Assembly: GCF_013036045.1 (NCBI RefSeq)
Contig: NZ_WTPX01000027.1
Span: 1 to 41,659, forward strand
Direction: 5' to 3'
DNA: 41,659 nucleotides
Source of the DNA: Alienimonas chondri
GTDB taxonomy: Bacteria; Planctomycetota; Planctomycetia; Planctomycetales; Planctomycetaceae
The position numbers and the translations under genes were made by a program. Positions 8,473 through 24,821 of this stretch are shown piece by piece. Positions within the stretch are counted from its first letter, which is position 1. Each line of letters begins with the position of its first letter. The notes below the pieces were generated by a model. It had not been told where the DNA came from. It did not search any database and saw only the letters and a list, made by a program, of their open reading frames with translations.

Positions 8473-8799
8473 TCAGGTCAGCAGGCCGGAGAGCAGCCCC
8501 GCGGCGGCGAATGCCGTGGCCACGAGGTACGACCCGACCGCCGCCGTCCAAGTCGCCGGCCACGTCGCGCCGCGGGCGTCCCGGAATCGAATCGACGCCC
8601 ACCCCGCGAGCAATCCGAACGGCAACGACGCCCCGATCAACACCGCAACGACGATCGCCCCGCATAGCACGCCGGCGGGGCCGTCCCCCTGCAGCAGGGC
8701 GAGCAATGCGAACGGGGCAAACGCGGTCGTGATCCCCAACGGCCACCCGACCAGCACCCCGGCCGCCCAGTCATCGCCGCGAGAGGGAGGATCGGGCAT
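8473..8799 (-). CDS. Small membrane protein E of a six-member array, 108 aa
   Basis: This is a short protein with an acidic/Pro N-terminus (MPDPPSRGDDW) and three to four hydrophobic segments (AAGVLVGWPLGITTAFAPFA; GAIVVAVLIGASLPFGLLAG; a C-terminal Ala/Leu-rich segment). Between the last two lies the loop IRFRDARGATWPATWTAA, which resembles the RRRGAxWP loop of A-C. Start ATG 8799 is the first Met just ahead of the acidic stretch; upstream codons add only a Ser/Arg-rich tail. No Shine-Dalgarno is visible. Function is unknown. Confidence 0.68.
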   Translation of the reverse strand: MPDPPSRGDDWAAGVLVGWPLGITTAFAPFALLALLQGDGPAGVLCGAIVVAVLIGASLPFGLLAGWASIRFRDARGATWPATWTAAVGSYLVATAFAAAGLLSGLLT

Positions 8800-8885
8800 A
8801 GAGCTAGTTGAAAGCCGGAGTGGCCGAGGCAGAAGCGAAGCGGATGCCCCCGGGGCGGACGGCGTGCGATCGAGTGGAGAACCGC

Positions 8886-9167
8886 TTATTCCAGCGTCGT
8901 CAAGAATCCCTCGACCCGCGACCGGGCGAACTGCAGTGGGGTTTGCGGGGACGCCGTGGCCTGATTCGCGGCCCATTCGTCATGCACCCACTCGAGGAGC
9001 ACGATGGGAATGGACGACTCCGATTCGAACTCGTCCAGAAACTCATCGACCGACGCATAGGTCGCCCCCATCGCCTGCAGCTTCGCGAGGACCTTCTGTT
9101 CCCGCTTCGAATCCAACTTGCCGACGGCCCGAAGGAGATACAGTTCCGCGGCGGTTTCGGGGGACAT
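8886..9167 (-). CDS. Small hypothetical soluble protein, 93 aa
   Basis: I do not recognise this protein. It starts MSPETAAELYLLRAVGKLDS, is predicted helical and acidic, and has no membrane segment. Start ATG 9167 is well supported by GAGGAG just upstream, about 6 bases from the start codon, one of the clearest ribosome binding sites in this window. A longer frame to 9239 would place this site inside the coding region. The helix-rich makeup (KREQKVLAKLQAMGATYASV, then DEFLDEFESE) could be a regulatory or adaptor protein, but that is speculation. Confidence 0.62.
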   Translation of the reverse strand: MSPETAAELYLLRAVGKLDSKREQKVLAKLQAMGATYASVDEFLDEFESESSIPIVLLEWVHDEWAANQATASPQTPLQFARSRVEGFLTTLE

Positions 9168-9285
9168 GGGGATCTCCTCGGCGTGGAAATGGGAGTGATA
9201 CGGGACGATCCAGCGCGCACGGAAACCGCCGCCGGCCAACGCCTCCTCTATTCAATCGTCGCCGTGGCGCGAGGTTACATCGACC

Positions 9286-9678
9286 CTATGCGGTCGGCGG
9301 GCCATCCGGCGGTCGGTCGGGCGGCGTCACCAACTCGACGAGGTGGCCGTCGAAGTCTTTCACCACGGCGCGGCGTCCCCATTCTGTAGCTGTCGGCGGA
9401 GTGCGGACCTCGGCATCGATGTCTCGAAGCAATTGAACGACGCCGTCCACGTCATCGACGTGGAAACCTAGGCGAACGTGTCTCGTCGTATCGGCGGCGG
9501 AGCGTTGCGGGTAGATCTCGAAGACGAACCGGTTGGACTCAGATGCGTAGTGTTTCGGACCGTTCCCGTGAGCGTGGAACTCGAAGGTCATCCCCATCTG
9601 TCGATAGAACGTCACCGCACGTTCAATGTCCGGCGAGCGGATCACGAGCAGGTTGGCGATCGGAGCAGACGTTTTCAC
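9286..9678 (-). CDS. VOC (glyoxalase/bleomycin resistance) family protein, 130 aa
   Basis: This is one vicinal-oxygen-chelate module. It has the two beta-alpha-beta-beta-beta halves: NLLVIRSPDIERAVTFYRQM with the FYRQMG turn, FVFEIYP, then VRLGFHVDDVDGVVQLLRD and the closing VVKDFDGHLVELVTPP. The D-P/F-D-G-H-L-V-E-L ending carries the usual metal-binding Glu. Family members include glyoxalase I, extradiol dioxygenases and antibiotic-binding proteins; the substrate cannot be told. Start GTG 9678 is chosen because the protein core begins right after it and the upstream frame overlaps gene F in another frame. It follows gene F by 13 bases and so may lie in the rpsL-rpsG-fusA transcript. Confidence 0.85.
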   Translation of the reverse strand: MKTSAPIANLLVIRSPDIERAVTFYRQMGMTFEFHAHGNGPKHYASESNRFVFEIYPQRSAADTTRHVRLGFHVDDVDGVVQLLRDIDAEVRTPPTATEWGRRAVVKDFDGHLVELVTPPDRPPDGPPTA

Positions 9679-9691
9679 TTCACCGCCCGCT

Positions 9692-10054
9692 TTACCGGGT
9701 TGCGTTCTCGACGAGTAAAAGCAGGGCGACGCCGGCGGCTGCGACCGCGAAGCCGATCGCTCCACCGGCGTAGCCGGCGGCAAACGCCGTCGCCCGCGGG
9801 CGGCGCCCGCCCCGCTCGGGGCGTATCCGCCGCAGGAGCGACTCCCCCGCCAAGCCGAATCCCCAACCGAACAGGAATGCGACCAAGGAAAGCGGGATAA
9901 GTGAGTCGACGTTCAATAGGTCGATCTCCCGGTGCATCGGCTGCCGCGTGAGAGCGTGTATGGTCAAAAGCGCCGACGGCAGACTGGCGAATCCCAGTAC
10001 TCCCCCGGCGATTGACCAGTCCGACGCAACGGCGGGAGGAGGGTCGCCGCTCAC
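9692..10054 (-). CDS. Small membrane protein F, overlapping the end of fusA, 120 aa
   Basis: It has a short N-terminus (SGDPPPAVASDWS), a first hydrophobic segment (IAGGVLGFASLPSALLTIHA), an acidic loop (MHREIDLLNVDS), a second membrane segment (LIPLSLVAFLFGWGFGLAGE), a strongly basic loop (RRIRPERGGRRPRATAFAAG) and a final Ala/Val/Leu segment. The plan matches genes A-E with low identity. Start GTG 10054 overlaps the fusA stop in a GTGA quartet, so it is probably coupled to EF-G translation. That would give it very high expression unless a transcription end intervenes, which is odd for an unknown membrane protein. Confidence 0.7.
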   Translation of the reverse strand: MSGDPPPAVASDWSIAGGVLGFASLPSALLTIHALTRQPMHREIDLLNVDSLIPLSLVAFLFGWGFGLAGESLLRRIRPERGGRRPRATAFAAGYAGGAIGFAVAAAGVALLLLVENATR

Positions 10055-12147
10055 CCCAACATCTCCGCCAGCAGTTCCGGCGGGGCGGCGTCGTATTTGA
10101 GCAGTTCCATCGAATAGCTCGCCCGGCCTTGGGACAGGCTGCGGACCTGGGTGCTGTAGCCGAACATCTTGGCGAGCGCGACCTCGGCGTCGACGACGGT
10201 CAGGTCGCCACGCGGTTCGCTGCCGGTGATCATCGCGCGGCGGCTTTGCAGGTCTGCCTGGATGTTGCCGAGGAACTCGCCGGGGGTCACGACCTCCAGC
10301 TTCATCTTCGGCTCCAGCAGCACGCAGTGCTCCTCGCCAAGGCAATCTCGCACCGCGCGGGCGCTGGCGGCGGCGAGCGCCGTCTCGGTGGTCAGGCCTG
10401 GGGCCTGCTCGACGGTCGTCAGCGTCAGCTTCACGCCGTTGAGCGGGTAGCCCACCACGCCGCCGCCGCGGGCTTCGTCCAGCGCGGCCTGCTTGACGAT
10501 CTCCAACGTCGCCTTCGGGAAATCGTGCGGCAGGGCGCTGACGAACGTGATCGGGTCGGCGGTCGGGTCGTCCGGCTCGAACCGCTCCAGCGTGGCCGTG
10601 ACCACGGCCCGGTCCACGGCGCCTTCGGTCAGCGGGCGCTCGAATTCCCCGCGGCCCTCGATCGCGGCGCCGGCCTTCACCGTCTCGCGATAACTGACGC
10701 GCGGTTTATGCACGCGGATCTTGAGATTGAAGTCCCGCTCCATGCGGTTCTTGATGACTTCTAAATGCAACTCGCCCATGCCGGAGACGATCGTCTGGCC
10801 GGTCTCGGGATTAATGCGGGCATCGAACGTTGGGTCCTGCCGGGAGAGGCGGACCATCGTGTCTTCGAGCTTCTTGCGGTCGGCGCTGCTCTCCGGCTCG
10901 ACCGCCATGCTGATGACGGTCTCCGGGAACCGGATCGATTCCAAAACCAGCGGCTGGGCCTGATCGCACAGCGTATCGCCGGTCACGGCTTCCTTCGGGC
11001 CGAACAGTCCGACGATGTCGCCGGGGCCGACCTCGTCGACTTTCTCCCGACTATCGGCCTGCATCCGCCAGATCTGATTGACCAACTCCTTCTTGCCGGT
11101 GCGAGGATTTAAAAGACGGGAGCCGGTCTTCAACGTCCCGCTATACACCCGCACGAAATAGAGATCGCCGTGCTTATCGGCGACGATCTTGAAGGCCAGC
11201 GCGGCGACCGGTTCGTCCGGGTCCGGCTTGCGGATCTGCGGTTCGTCGGCCTTTTTGGGGTTGGGATGCGTGCCGGTGACGGCGCCGCGATCGAGGGGGG
11301 AGGGGAGATAATCGACCACCCCGTCCAACAGCGGCTGCACGCCCACGCGGTGCAGGCTCGACCCGCAGAACACCGGTTGCAGCGCCCCCTTCAACGTCGC
11401 CGCTCGGAGGCCGGAGCGGAGATCGGCCTCGGGCAGATCGTCCGTTTCGAGGAAGGTCTCTGTGAGCGCGTCGCTAGTGGTGGCGACGGATTCCAGCAGC
11501 TTCGCCCGCCACTCCTGGGCGAGGTCGGCGTATTGCTCGGGGATCGGGCCGCGTTTGACCTCCTCGCCGTACTCGCCTTCGAAGGTGATCGCCTCCTGCG
11601 TGACGAGGTCGATGATCCCTTCCAACTGTTGCGGCTCGGGCATCATCGGCGCCGTGACGGGCACGGGAACGCCGTGCAAACGGCTCTCGATCTGGCCCAG
11701 GACCGCTTCCCAGTCCGCCCCGATGCGGTCCAGTTTGTTGATGAAACAGATGCGGGGCACGTCGTATTGATCGGCCTGCCGCCAAACCGTTTCGCTCTGG
11801 GCTTCGACGCCCTCGACGGCGCTGAACACGACCGCGGCGCCGTCGAGCACGCGCAGGGACCGTTGTACCTCGGCGGTGAAATCGACGTGCCCGGGGGTGT
11901 CGATGATGTTGACCGTGTGGCCGTTCCAGAAGCAGGTCACCGCGGCGCTATAAATCGTGATACCGCGCTGCGACTCCTCCGGGTCGAAGTCGGTCTCCGT
12001 GGTGCCGTCGTCGACCTCGCCCATCTTATGGGTCGACTGGGTGTAGAAGAGCACGCGCTCCGTGGTGGTCGTCTTACCGGCGTCGATATGGGCGACGATC
12101 CCGATGTTCCGCAAACGGGAGAGATCGGCTGGGTCGGGATCGGCCAT
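10051..12147 (-). CDS. fusA: Elongation factor G
   Basis: EF-G is the GTPase that moves tRNA and mRNA through the ribosome. At 698 residues it has the usual length. The P-loop AHIDAGKT is at residues 19-26, switch I contains QRGITI, then DTPGH and NKLD follow, and the C-terminal domains IV and V are complete. The sequence before RGITI is TETDFDPEES rather than the common MDWMEQEQE, which recalls the spirochaete/planctomycete type of EF-G; this is inference. The gene follows rpsG in the str order rpsL-rpsG-fusA. A 26-base palindrome sits in the spacer upstream. Confidence 0.97.
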   Translation of the reverse strand: MADPDPADLSRLRNIGIVAHIDAGKTTTTERVLFYTQSTHKMGEVDDGTTETDFDPEESQRGITIYSAAVTCFWNGHTVNIIDTPGHVDFTAEVQRSLRVLDGAAVVFSAVEGVEAQSETVWRQADQYDVPRICFINKLDRIGADWEAVLGQIESRLHGVPVPVTAPMMPEPQQLEGIIDLVTQEAITFEGEYGEEVKRGPIPEQYADLAQEWRAKLLESVATTSDALTETFLETDDLPEADLRSGLRAATLKGALQPVFCGSSLHRVGVQPLLDGVVDYLPSPLDRGAVTGTHPNPKKADEPQIRKPDPDEPVAALAFKIVADKHGDLYFVRVYSGTLKTGSRLLNPRTGKKELVNQIWRMQADSREKVDEVGPGDIVGLFGPKEAVTGDTLCDQAQPLVLESIRFPETVISMAVEPESSADRKKLEDTMVRLSRQDPTFDARINPETGQTIVSGMGELHLEVIKNRMERDFNLKIRVHKPRVSYRETVKAGAAIEGRGEFERPLTEGAVDRAVVTATLERFEPDDPTADPITFVSALPHDFPKATLEIVKQAALDEARGGGVVGYPLNGVKLTLTTVEQAPGLTTETALAAASARAVRDCLGEEHCVLLEPKMKLEVVTPGEFLGNIQADLQSRRAMITGSEPRGDLTVVDAEVALAKMFGYSTQVRSLSQGRASYSMELLKYDAAPPELLAEMLG

Positions 12148-12166
12148 CGGAGGGGGCGCTTCTGAA

Positions 12167-12192
12167 CGCGGAGGCTCCGCGGAGCCTCCGCG
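12167..12192. repeat. Perfect 26-bp palindrome between rpsG and fusA
   Basis: The half CGCGGAGGCTCCG is followed directly by its reverse complement CGGAGCCTCCGCG with no loop. It lies about 20 bases upstream of the fusA start codon. In RNA it would form a stable hairpin that could shield or process the mRNA; there is no U-tract, so a plain intrinsic terminator is unlikely. Confidence 0.75.
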
Positions 12193-12271
12193 TCACGGGG
12201 GAGGGAACGAACGCAGCCGCGGCGGGCGAGACCCGACGCGGCTGCAAAGTGTGTCGAGCGGAAGGCTCGGC

Positions 12272-12781
12272 TCAATAAGCGAAGTGGGCGAACGCTTTGT
12301 TGGCGTCGGCCATCTTGTGGATGTTTTCCCGCTTGGTCATGGCGACGCCTTCACGCTTGTAGGCGGCCATGAGCTCGTCGGAGAGGCTCAGGTGCGTCGG
12401 GCGGCCCTTCTTGGCGCGGACCGCTTCGAGCAGCCAGCGGATGGCGAGGGTCTGCTGACGCTTGGGGCTGACGGGGGTCGGCACCTGATAGGTGGCGCCG
12501 CCGACCCGCTTACTGCGGACCTCGATGGCCGGCTTGATCTGCTCCAACGCCTTGTGGAACACGTCGATCGGGGAGAGATCGGCGCCTTCGGTTTCGCCCT
12601 CGGCGGGTTCGGCCTTGGGCATCCGCTCGCCGATGCGGTCGAGGGCGTCGTAGAACACCTGGTAGGCGGTGCTCTTCTTGCCGTCGTACATCAGGCAGTT
12701 GACGAACTTCGCCGCCAGCAGCGAGTTGTACCGCGGGTCCGGCTTCAGCTGTTTGCGGGAAGCGGTGTAGGACTTGGACAT
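12272..12781 (-). CDS. rpsG: 30S ribosomal protein S7
   Basis: S7 binds the 3' major domain of 16S rRNA and lines the tRNA exit site. Conserved blocks are visible: [20 protein letters not shown] near residues 22-41, [14 protein letters not shown] near 90-103 and the C-terminal [13 protein letters not shown]. At 169 residues it is about 13 longer than common S7 proteins; the extra residues form an acidic insert ([15 protein letters not shown]) in the loop ahead of the PIDVFHKAL helix. It lies between rpsL and fusA as in the str operon. Confidence 0.97.
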   Translation of the reverse strand: MSKSYTASRKQLKPDPRYNSLLAAKFVNCLMYDGKKSTAYQVFYDALDRIGERMPKAEPAEGETEGADLSPIDVFHKALEQIKPAIEVRSKRVGGATYQVPTPVSPKRQQTLAIRWLLEAVRAKKGRPTHLSLSDELMAAYKREGVAMTKRENIHKMADANKAFAHFAY

Positions 12782-12789
12782 AGGTGGGG

Positions 12790-12878
12790 GTTGAGAGTTG
12801 AGAGTCCAGAGTTGAGAGAGACGAGGGGGAGACGGCCGGGCGGAGCGTCGCTCTCAACCCTCAACTCTCCCCTCTCAA

Positions 12879-12879
<1 letters not shown>
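12790..12879. repeat. Purine/pyrimidine inverted repeat between rpsL and rpsG
   Basis: The left part 12790-12820 is built from GTTGAGAG units and the right part 12851-12879 from CTCTCAAC units, so the two can pair as a long imperfect hairpin of about 29 bases with a 30-base loop. The right arm runs into the rpsL stop codon. A similar arrangement lies at 30467-30549 between two tRNA genes. No protein is encoded. Confidence 0.6.
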
Positions 12880-13250
<371 letters not shown>

Positions 13251-13376
13251 CGCGGGTGTTTCGTGCGCCGGTGCGGCGGGCGGTACTTGTCAGAGACAGG
13301 CCGTGGACGATCCGCCGGCGGCGGGTCGGGGAGTGTAAGGAGGCGACCTGAACGGTTCAACCGGGAGGGACGCCCA

Positions 13377-13408
13377 TAACGCAGAGGCCTTGCAAGGCCT
13401 CTGCGTTA
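13377..13408. repeat. Perfect 32-bp palindrome downstream of rpoC
   Basis: The half TAACGCAGAGGCCTTG is followed directly by its exact reverse complement. It lies 12 bases beyond the rpoC stop codon and about 125 bases ahead of the rpsL start codon. The hairpin is strong but has no U-tract, so it could be a mobile palindromic repeat, an RNA 3'-end stabiliser or a processing site between rpoC and the str genes. Confidence 0.75.
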
Positions 13409-13420
13409 CGTCGACCGTCA

Positions 13421-17854
<4,434 letters not shown>

Positions 17855-17959
17855 GGTGCGGTGCGGCGGGGAGAGAATGAATGAAACGCTGCGGGGGGCG
17901 GGCGGCGGTCCGGGCGACGAGAACCCGGGACGGCGGCCCGATACGTTTGGCCGGTCGGC

Positions 17960-19534
17960 CTATTGCGGACCGGCGGGGCGCGGTGAGCCTGTTCGGGCAA
18001 GCTGAGCGAACATCTCGCGGAGGTTCTGAACGATCTGTACGGTCGCGTCTTCTTGAACGCTGCTGGTGCCCAGCCAGGTTTCGTAACCGCCCAGGACGTG
18101 CTGCTCCGGCGTGGGCAGATAGCCGTAGGCGCCGTTGGCCAGTTCGATCGTGAAGGCGTCCTCGAACGGGTCGATCCGGGGGATCTCCCGCTTCAGTTCG
18201 AGGCCGGTCTGCGTGAAGGTCTCGAACGGAATGGCGGCGACGGCCACGTCGCCGATGCGATGGGCCTGCAGCAGGATCGCGACGGTGTCCGGCCCCTCGG
18301 CGAGGGTGCGACCGCGGCGGGCGTAGTTTTGTTCGTGCCGCTGGTACGGCTTCTCGCCGGCGGCGGCGCGGGCGTCGACCTGCTCGAAGAACGCGAGTTG
18401 CTCCGGCGTCGGTTTGCGGACCTTCAACAGGACCTCCCGCTGAGCCGAGGCAAGCGGCACGTCGCTGTGGAAGTCGAGGTCGTCGTAGACGGCGGCGATC
18501 TTCTCGGCCAGATCGTCGGCGACGATCTGCATTTGTTCGTAGGGCGCCCGATTCACGCTCGCGGCGGTGAAGTCGACGTTGTTGACGTCCCCGCTGGTGC
18601 CGTTGGAGAGCATCCCGACGAACCGCGGCGTGAGCCGTTCCGCGTTCAACCGGGCGGCGATGCGACGGGCGAACACGCCGAAGTAGTCCGCGGAGAGCTC
18701 GCCCCCCGGCACGCCGCCGACGTAGTGCAACGAGTAGTTCGCCATCAACGCGATCGGCCGGGGCAGGCCGACGCCGACTCCGCGGGTGCGCACCGACAGA
18801 AAGGAGACCTCCGGGTCGACCGGGCCGGCCTGCTTCACCAACGCCCCGCTGCGACGCGGCGGGTTCATGCGGACCTTATCCACGCCGCCGAACGGGTTGC
18901 GGGCGAGGTCCGGGTCGCTGACGAACCAACGGCGGTTGAACACGTGCTCCGGCGCCTGCACCGAACCCCACGCCAGCTCCGCGGGTTCGAGCTGATCGAC
19001 CGCCTGCTCGACGGCGGCGGCGATCCCCTCGGCGAGCATCTGCTGGTAGGCGGTCCCCTTGGGCAACGCCGGTCGATCGCCGTCGAGCGTCGGGCTGCCG
19101 CCGACCTCGCCGGCGTTGCTGCGGGCGGAGACCGAGGAGTGCGTGTGGGTCGACGCCGTCAGCACCTGCTCCGGTTTGATCCCGGTTCGGGCTGCGATGC
19201 TCTCTTTACCGGCGTCGAACACTTCGCGGGGGATGCCGACGTTATCGCAGAGCACCAACGCCAGCCGGTCGTCTCCGTTCTTCAGCACGAGCGCCCGCAC
19301 CATGATCGGGTCGTGGACCCGCTCGGCGGGGGGCGAGTTCCAGTTCCCGACGATCGGCAGCCCCAGCGGCGGGGTGACGTCGACCGCGGCGGCGCCGGCG
19401 TACAAGCCGTCTTCCCGCTTGGGTTCGTCCGCCGCGTCTGCCCCGGCCGGGAACGCCGTGCACAGCGCCAGACAGACCCACGCCGCGACAGCGGCGGGGG
19501 CAAAGCGGGCGGCGGCGAACACGGAACGCGTCAT
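17960..19534 (-). CDS. Neutral/alkaline ceramidase-like secreted hydrolase
   Basis: The protein (524 aa) has a signal peptide (about residues 1-35, AAVAAWVCLALCTAFPAGADA) and the core of the neutral/non-lysosomal ceramidase family (Ceramidase_alk): AGAAAVDVTPPLGLPIVG, then the zinc-binding ASTHTHSS at 127-134 and NGTSGDVNNVDF with the candidate nucleophile Ser314. Ceramidases cleave the amide of ceramides; planctomycete relatives are mostly uncharacterised and may act on other N-acyl compounds. The protein is shorter than classical ceramidases, and the C-terminal Ig-like domain seems missing. It is on the same strand as rpoB and rpoC and lies between them, 64 bases after rpoB and about 105 before rpoC, so it is probably co-transcribed with them or has its own promoter inside rpoB. 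Confidence 0.88.
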   Translation of the reverse strand: MTRSVFAAARFAPAAVAAWVCLALCTAFPAGADAADEPKREDGLYAGAAAVDVTPPLGLPIVGNWNSPPAERVHDPIMVRALVLKNGDDRLALVLCDNVGIPREVFDAGKESIAARTGIKPEQVLTASTHTHSSVSARSNAGEVGGSPTLDGDRPALPKGTAYQQMLAEGIAAAVEQAVDQLEPAELAWGSVQAPEHVFNRRWFVSDPDLARNPFGGVDKVRMNPPRRSGALVKQAGPVDPEVSFLSVRTRGVGVGLPRPIALMANYSLHYVGGVPGGELSADYFGVFARRIAARLNAERLTPRFVGMLSNGTSGDVNNVDFTAASVNRAPYEQMQIVADDLAEKIAAVYDDLDFHSDVPLASAQREVLLKVRKPTPEQLAFFEQVDARAAAGEKPYQRHEQNYARRGRTLAEGPDTVAILLQAHRIGDVAVAAIPFETFTQTGLELKREIPRIDPFEDAFTIELANGAYGYLPTPEQHVLGGYETWLGTSSVQEDATVQIVQNLREMFAQLARTGSPRPAGPQ

Positions 19535-19539
19535 CGACA

Positions 19540-19569
19540 GGGGGGCGAAACGACGGGGGGCGAAGCGAC
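19540..19569. repeat. Two tandem 15-bp repeats before the ceramidase-like gene
   Basis: GGGGGGCGAAACGAC at 19540-19554 is followed directly by a copy with one change (A to G) at 19555-19569. A third shorter relative (GGGCGACGGGG) continues at 19570. They sit in the 64-base spacer between rpoB and the ceramidase-like gene. Replication slippage is the simplest explanation. Confidence 0.5.
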
Positions 19570-19598
19570 GGGCGACGGGGAACGAGGGCGGGACGGAC

Positions 19599-23318
<3,720 letters not shown>

Positions 23319-24011
23319 CGGGATGTCGAGCTAAGAAGGAGAAGGGCGGGGCCGGCGACGGCAGGTCGTGCAGAACCGGCAAAGGGGGCCGAACGGAGCG
23401 AGAACGCCGCCGCACGCCGGAGGGCCGGACGCGGGTGGGGTTCGACCGACGGCCGATTACCGTGAACCGGGGCGGCGGCTGGTCGGAATCCGACCCAACC
23501 GTGAGCGGCGACGCCGCAAACGAAGGGACGGTCGACCGGCGAGAGAACCGAGCGTCGCCGCGTTCGACCCCGGCCGGGAGGGGGTCGACGCCTTCGCAAA
23601 CGCGGGCGCCTTCACAGACGCCGTCGGGGACAAATACGCGGACAAGTCACGCGCAGACGACAAACCGACACGCCCGAAGACGCGTCGGCAGAGAACCCGG
23701 CCGCCGCAAGCGGGACCGGGGGCGATGGGAGTACGGTGGTGACGCCGCAAGGGGGGGAGGCCGCCGCTGTCGGGTGCGCTGGTCGGGAAGCCGCGCGCGG
23801 GGAGGAACCGCGCGTCGCCGCGGAACCCGTCGCCGGGAGCCCACGAACCCGCCGGAGTTCGAGGCAAGGTCCAGTGTCACGTGTCAAGCCGAACTGTCAA
23901 CCGGCCGCGGACAATTCTCGTGCCAAACCGTCCGGAGAAACCCTGAGCCGCGCCGCAATCTTTGCCGTTTGTCCTGCTGACGCGTCTGTTCGATCGGTCT
24001 GGCGCCTCTCC

Positions 24012-24072
24012 GTGAGCCCGAAGCGCAAGCGAGGACCGTGACTGGCCAATCTCGCTCACGCTTCGGCCTCAC
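24012..24072. repeat. REP-like inverted repeat, 22-bp arms
   Basis: The arm 24012-24033 (GTGAGCCCGAAGCGCAAGC plus GAG) and the reverse complement of 24051-24072 match at 19 of 22 positions, with a 17-base loop. The left arm contains the core CGCAAGCG shared with the inverted repeats at 5567-5631 and 7186-7287. Confidence 0.6.
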
Positions 24073-24170
24073 TCGCGAACGCCGCACTGATCCGTTGGAC
24101 GCTCTATCTGTCCGGGATCGCGTGCTGGGCCTTCGGCCTGTTCCTCTGGGCGATCAGCCTTCCGCCATAA
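24042..24170 (+). pseudogene. Possible remnant of a small membrane protein gene
   Basis: A 43-codon open stretch ends in TAA at 24168-24170 and reads ANAALIRWTLYLSGIACW followed by AFGLFLWAISLPP, a plausible single membrane segment. It has no ATG, GTG or TTG start and begins inside the REP-like repeat, so if it was a gene its 5' part is lost. Chance hydrophobicity cannot be excluded. Confidence 0.25.
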
Positions 24171-24217
24171 CGCCGGGAGTCATGGAAGCAGGGGCCATGC
24201 CGGCGTGACCAGCGCAC

Positions 24218-24251
24218 GAAACGACCCGGACGCTGGGCAGCGTCCGGGTCG
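24218..24251 (-). terminator. Intrinsic terminator after rplL
   Basis: Read on the minus strand, CGACCCGGACGCTG and CAGCGTCCGGGTCG form a perfect 14-base-pair stem with a two-base spacer (24222-24251), followed by GTTTCGTG. It starts 31 bases after the rplL stop. The U-run is short, but stem strength and position make it the likely end of the rplK-A-J-L transcript or a strong attenuator before rpoB. Confidence 0.65.
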
Positions 24252-24281
24252 CGAATCGTCGTCGGTGGGACGAGCGGGGCT

Positions 24282-24692
24282 CTACTTGAGTTCCGCTTCG
24301 CCGCCGGCTTCCTTGACCTCGGCGACCAGCTTCTCGGCATCTTCCTTGGGAATGCCTTCCTTGATCGGCTTCGGGGCGCCTTCGACCAATTCCTTGGCTT
24401 CCTTGAGGCCCAGGCCGGTCGCGGCGCGAACGATCTTGATGACCGGGATCTTGTTCCCGCCGAAGCTGGTCAGGATCACGTCGAAGTCGGTCTTTTCTTC
24501 GGCCGCTTCGCCGCCAGCGTCGCCGGCCGGGCCGGCCATCATCACGCCGCCGCCGGCGGCGGGCTCGATGCCGTATTCGTCTTTGAGGTAGTCAGAGAAT
24601 TTCTTCGCCTCGAGAAGCGTCATGTTGACGATCTTCTCGGCGAGTTCCTTCATGTCCGCCGGGATGTCGGCGGTCGCGGTGTCATCGGCCAT
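24282..24692 (-). CDS. rplL: 50S ribosomal protein L7/L12
   Basis: L7/L12 forms the flexible stalk that recruits translation GTPases. The N-terminal dimerisation helix ([20 protein letters not shown]), a Gly/Ala hinge ([17 protein letters not shown]) and the C-terminal domain ([20 protein letters not shown], then [12 protein letters not shown]) are complete. At 136 residues it is slightly longer than average because of the N-terminus. GGAGGA lies 7 bases before ATG 24692. It is the last gene before the terminator at 24222-24251. Confidence 0.97.
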   Translation of the reverse strand: MADDTATADIPADMKELAEKIVNMTLLEAKKFSDYLKDEYGIEPAAGGGVMMAGPAGDAGGEAAEEKTDFDVILTSFGGNKIPVIKIVRAATGLGLKEAKELVEGAPKPIKEGIPKEDAEKLVAEVKEAGGEAELK

Positions 24693-24821
24693 CGGAATGT
24701 CCTCCGGGGGTTGTGCACGGCCGGACGAAAACGACGCCGGCGGGGCTTTCGGTGAGTGGTGAGGGGGGCAACAACAAACGTTGGGCCGCGGGTGTGACGA
24801 TCCCGCCGCGCACGAGAGGTT

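Larger units (their letters stand above)
23319..24217. other. Long spacer between rplL and rpoB
   Basis: No convincing gene is visible on either strand; open frames here are Arg/Pro/Ser-rich and lack family resemblance. The stretch presumably carries the rpoB promoter and a long leader. Two TTGACA hexamers read on the minus strand at 23900-23895 and 23887-23882, but no matching -10 box follows. Near 24012-24072 there is a REP-like inverted repeat and, overlapping it, a possible gene remnant. Confidence 0.5.

Noticed and set aside
23911-23926. A sigma-54-like site on the minus strand (TTGGCACG, four bases, TTGT) upstream of rpoB
   Set aside because: The -12 part has T where the conserved C of GC should be, it is about 600 bases from rpoB, and one match in a 963-base GC-rich spacer is expected by chance at an appreciable rate.
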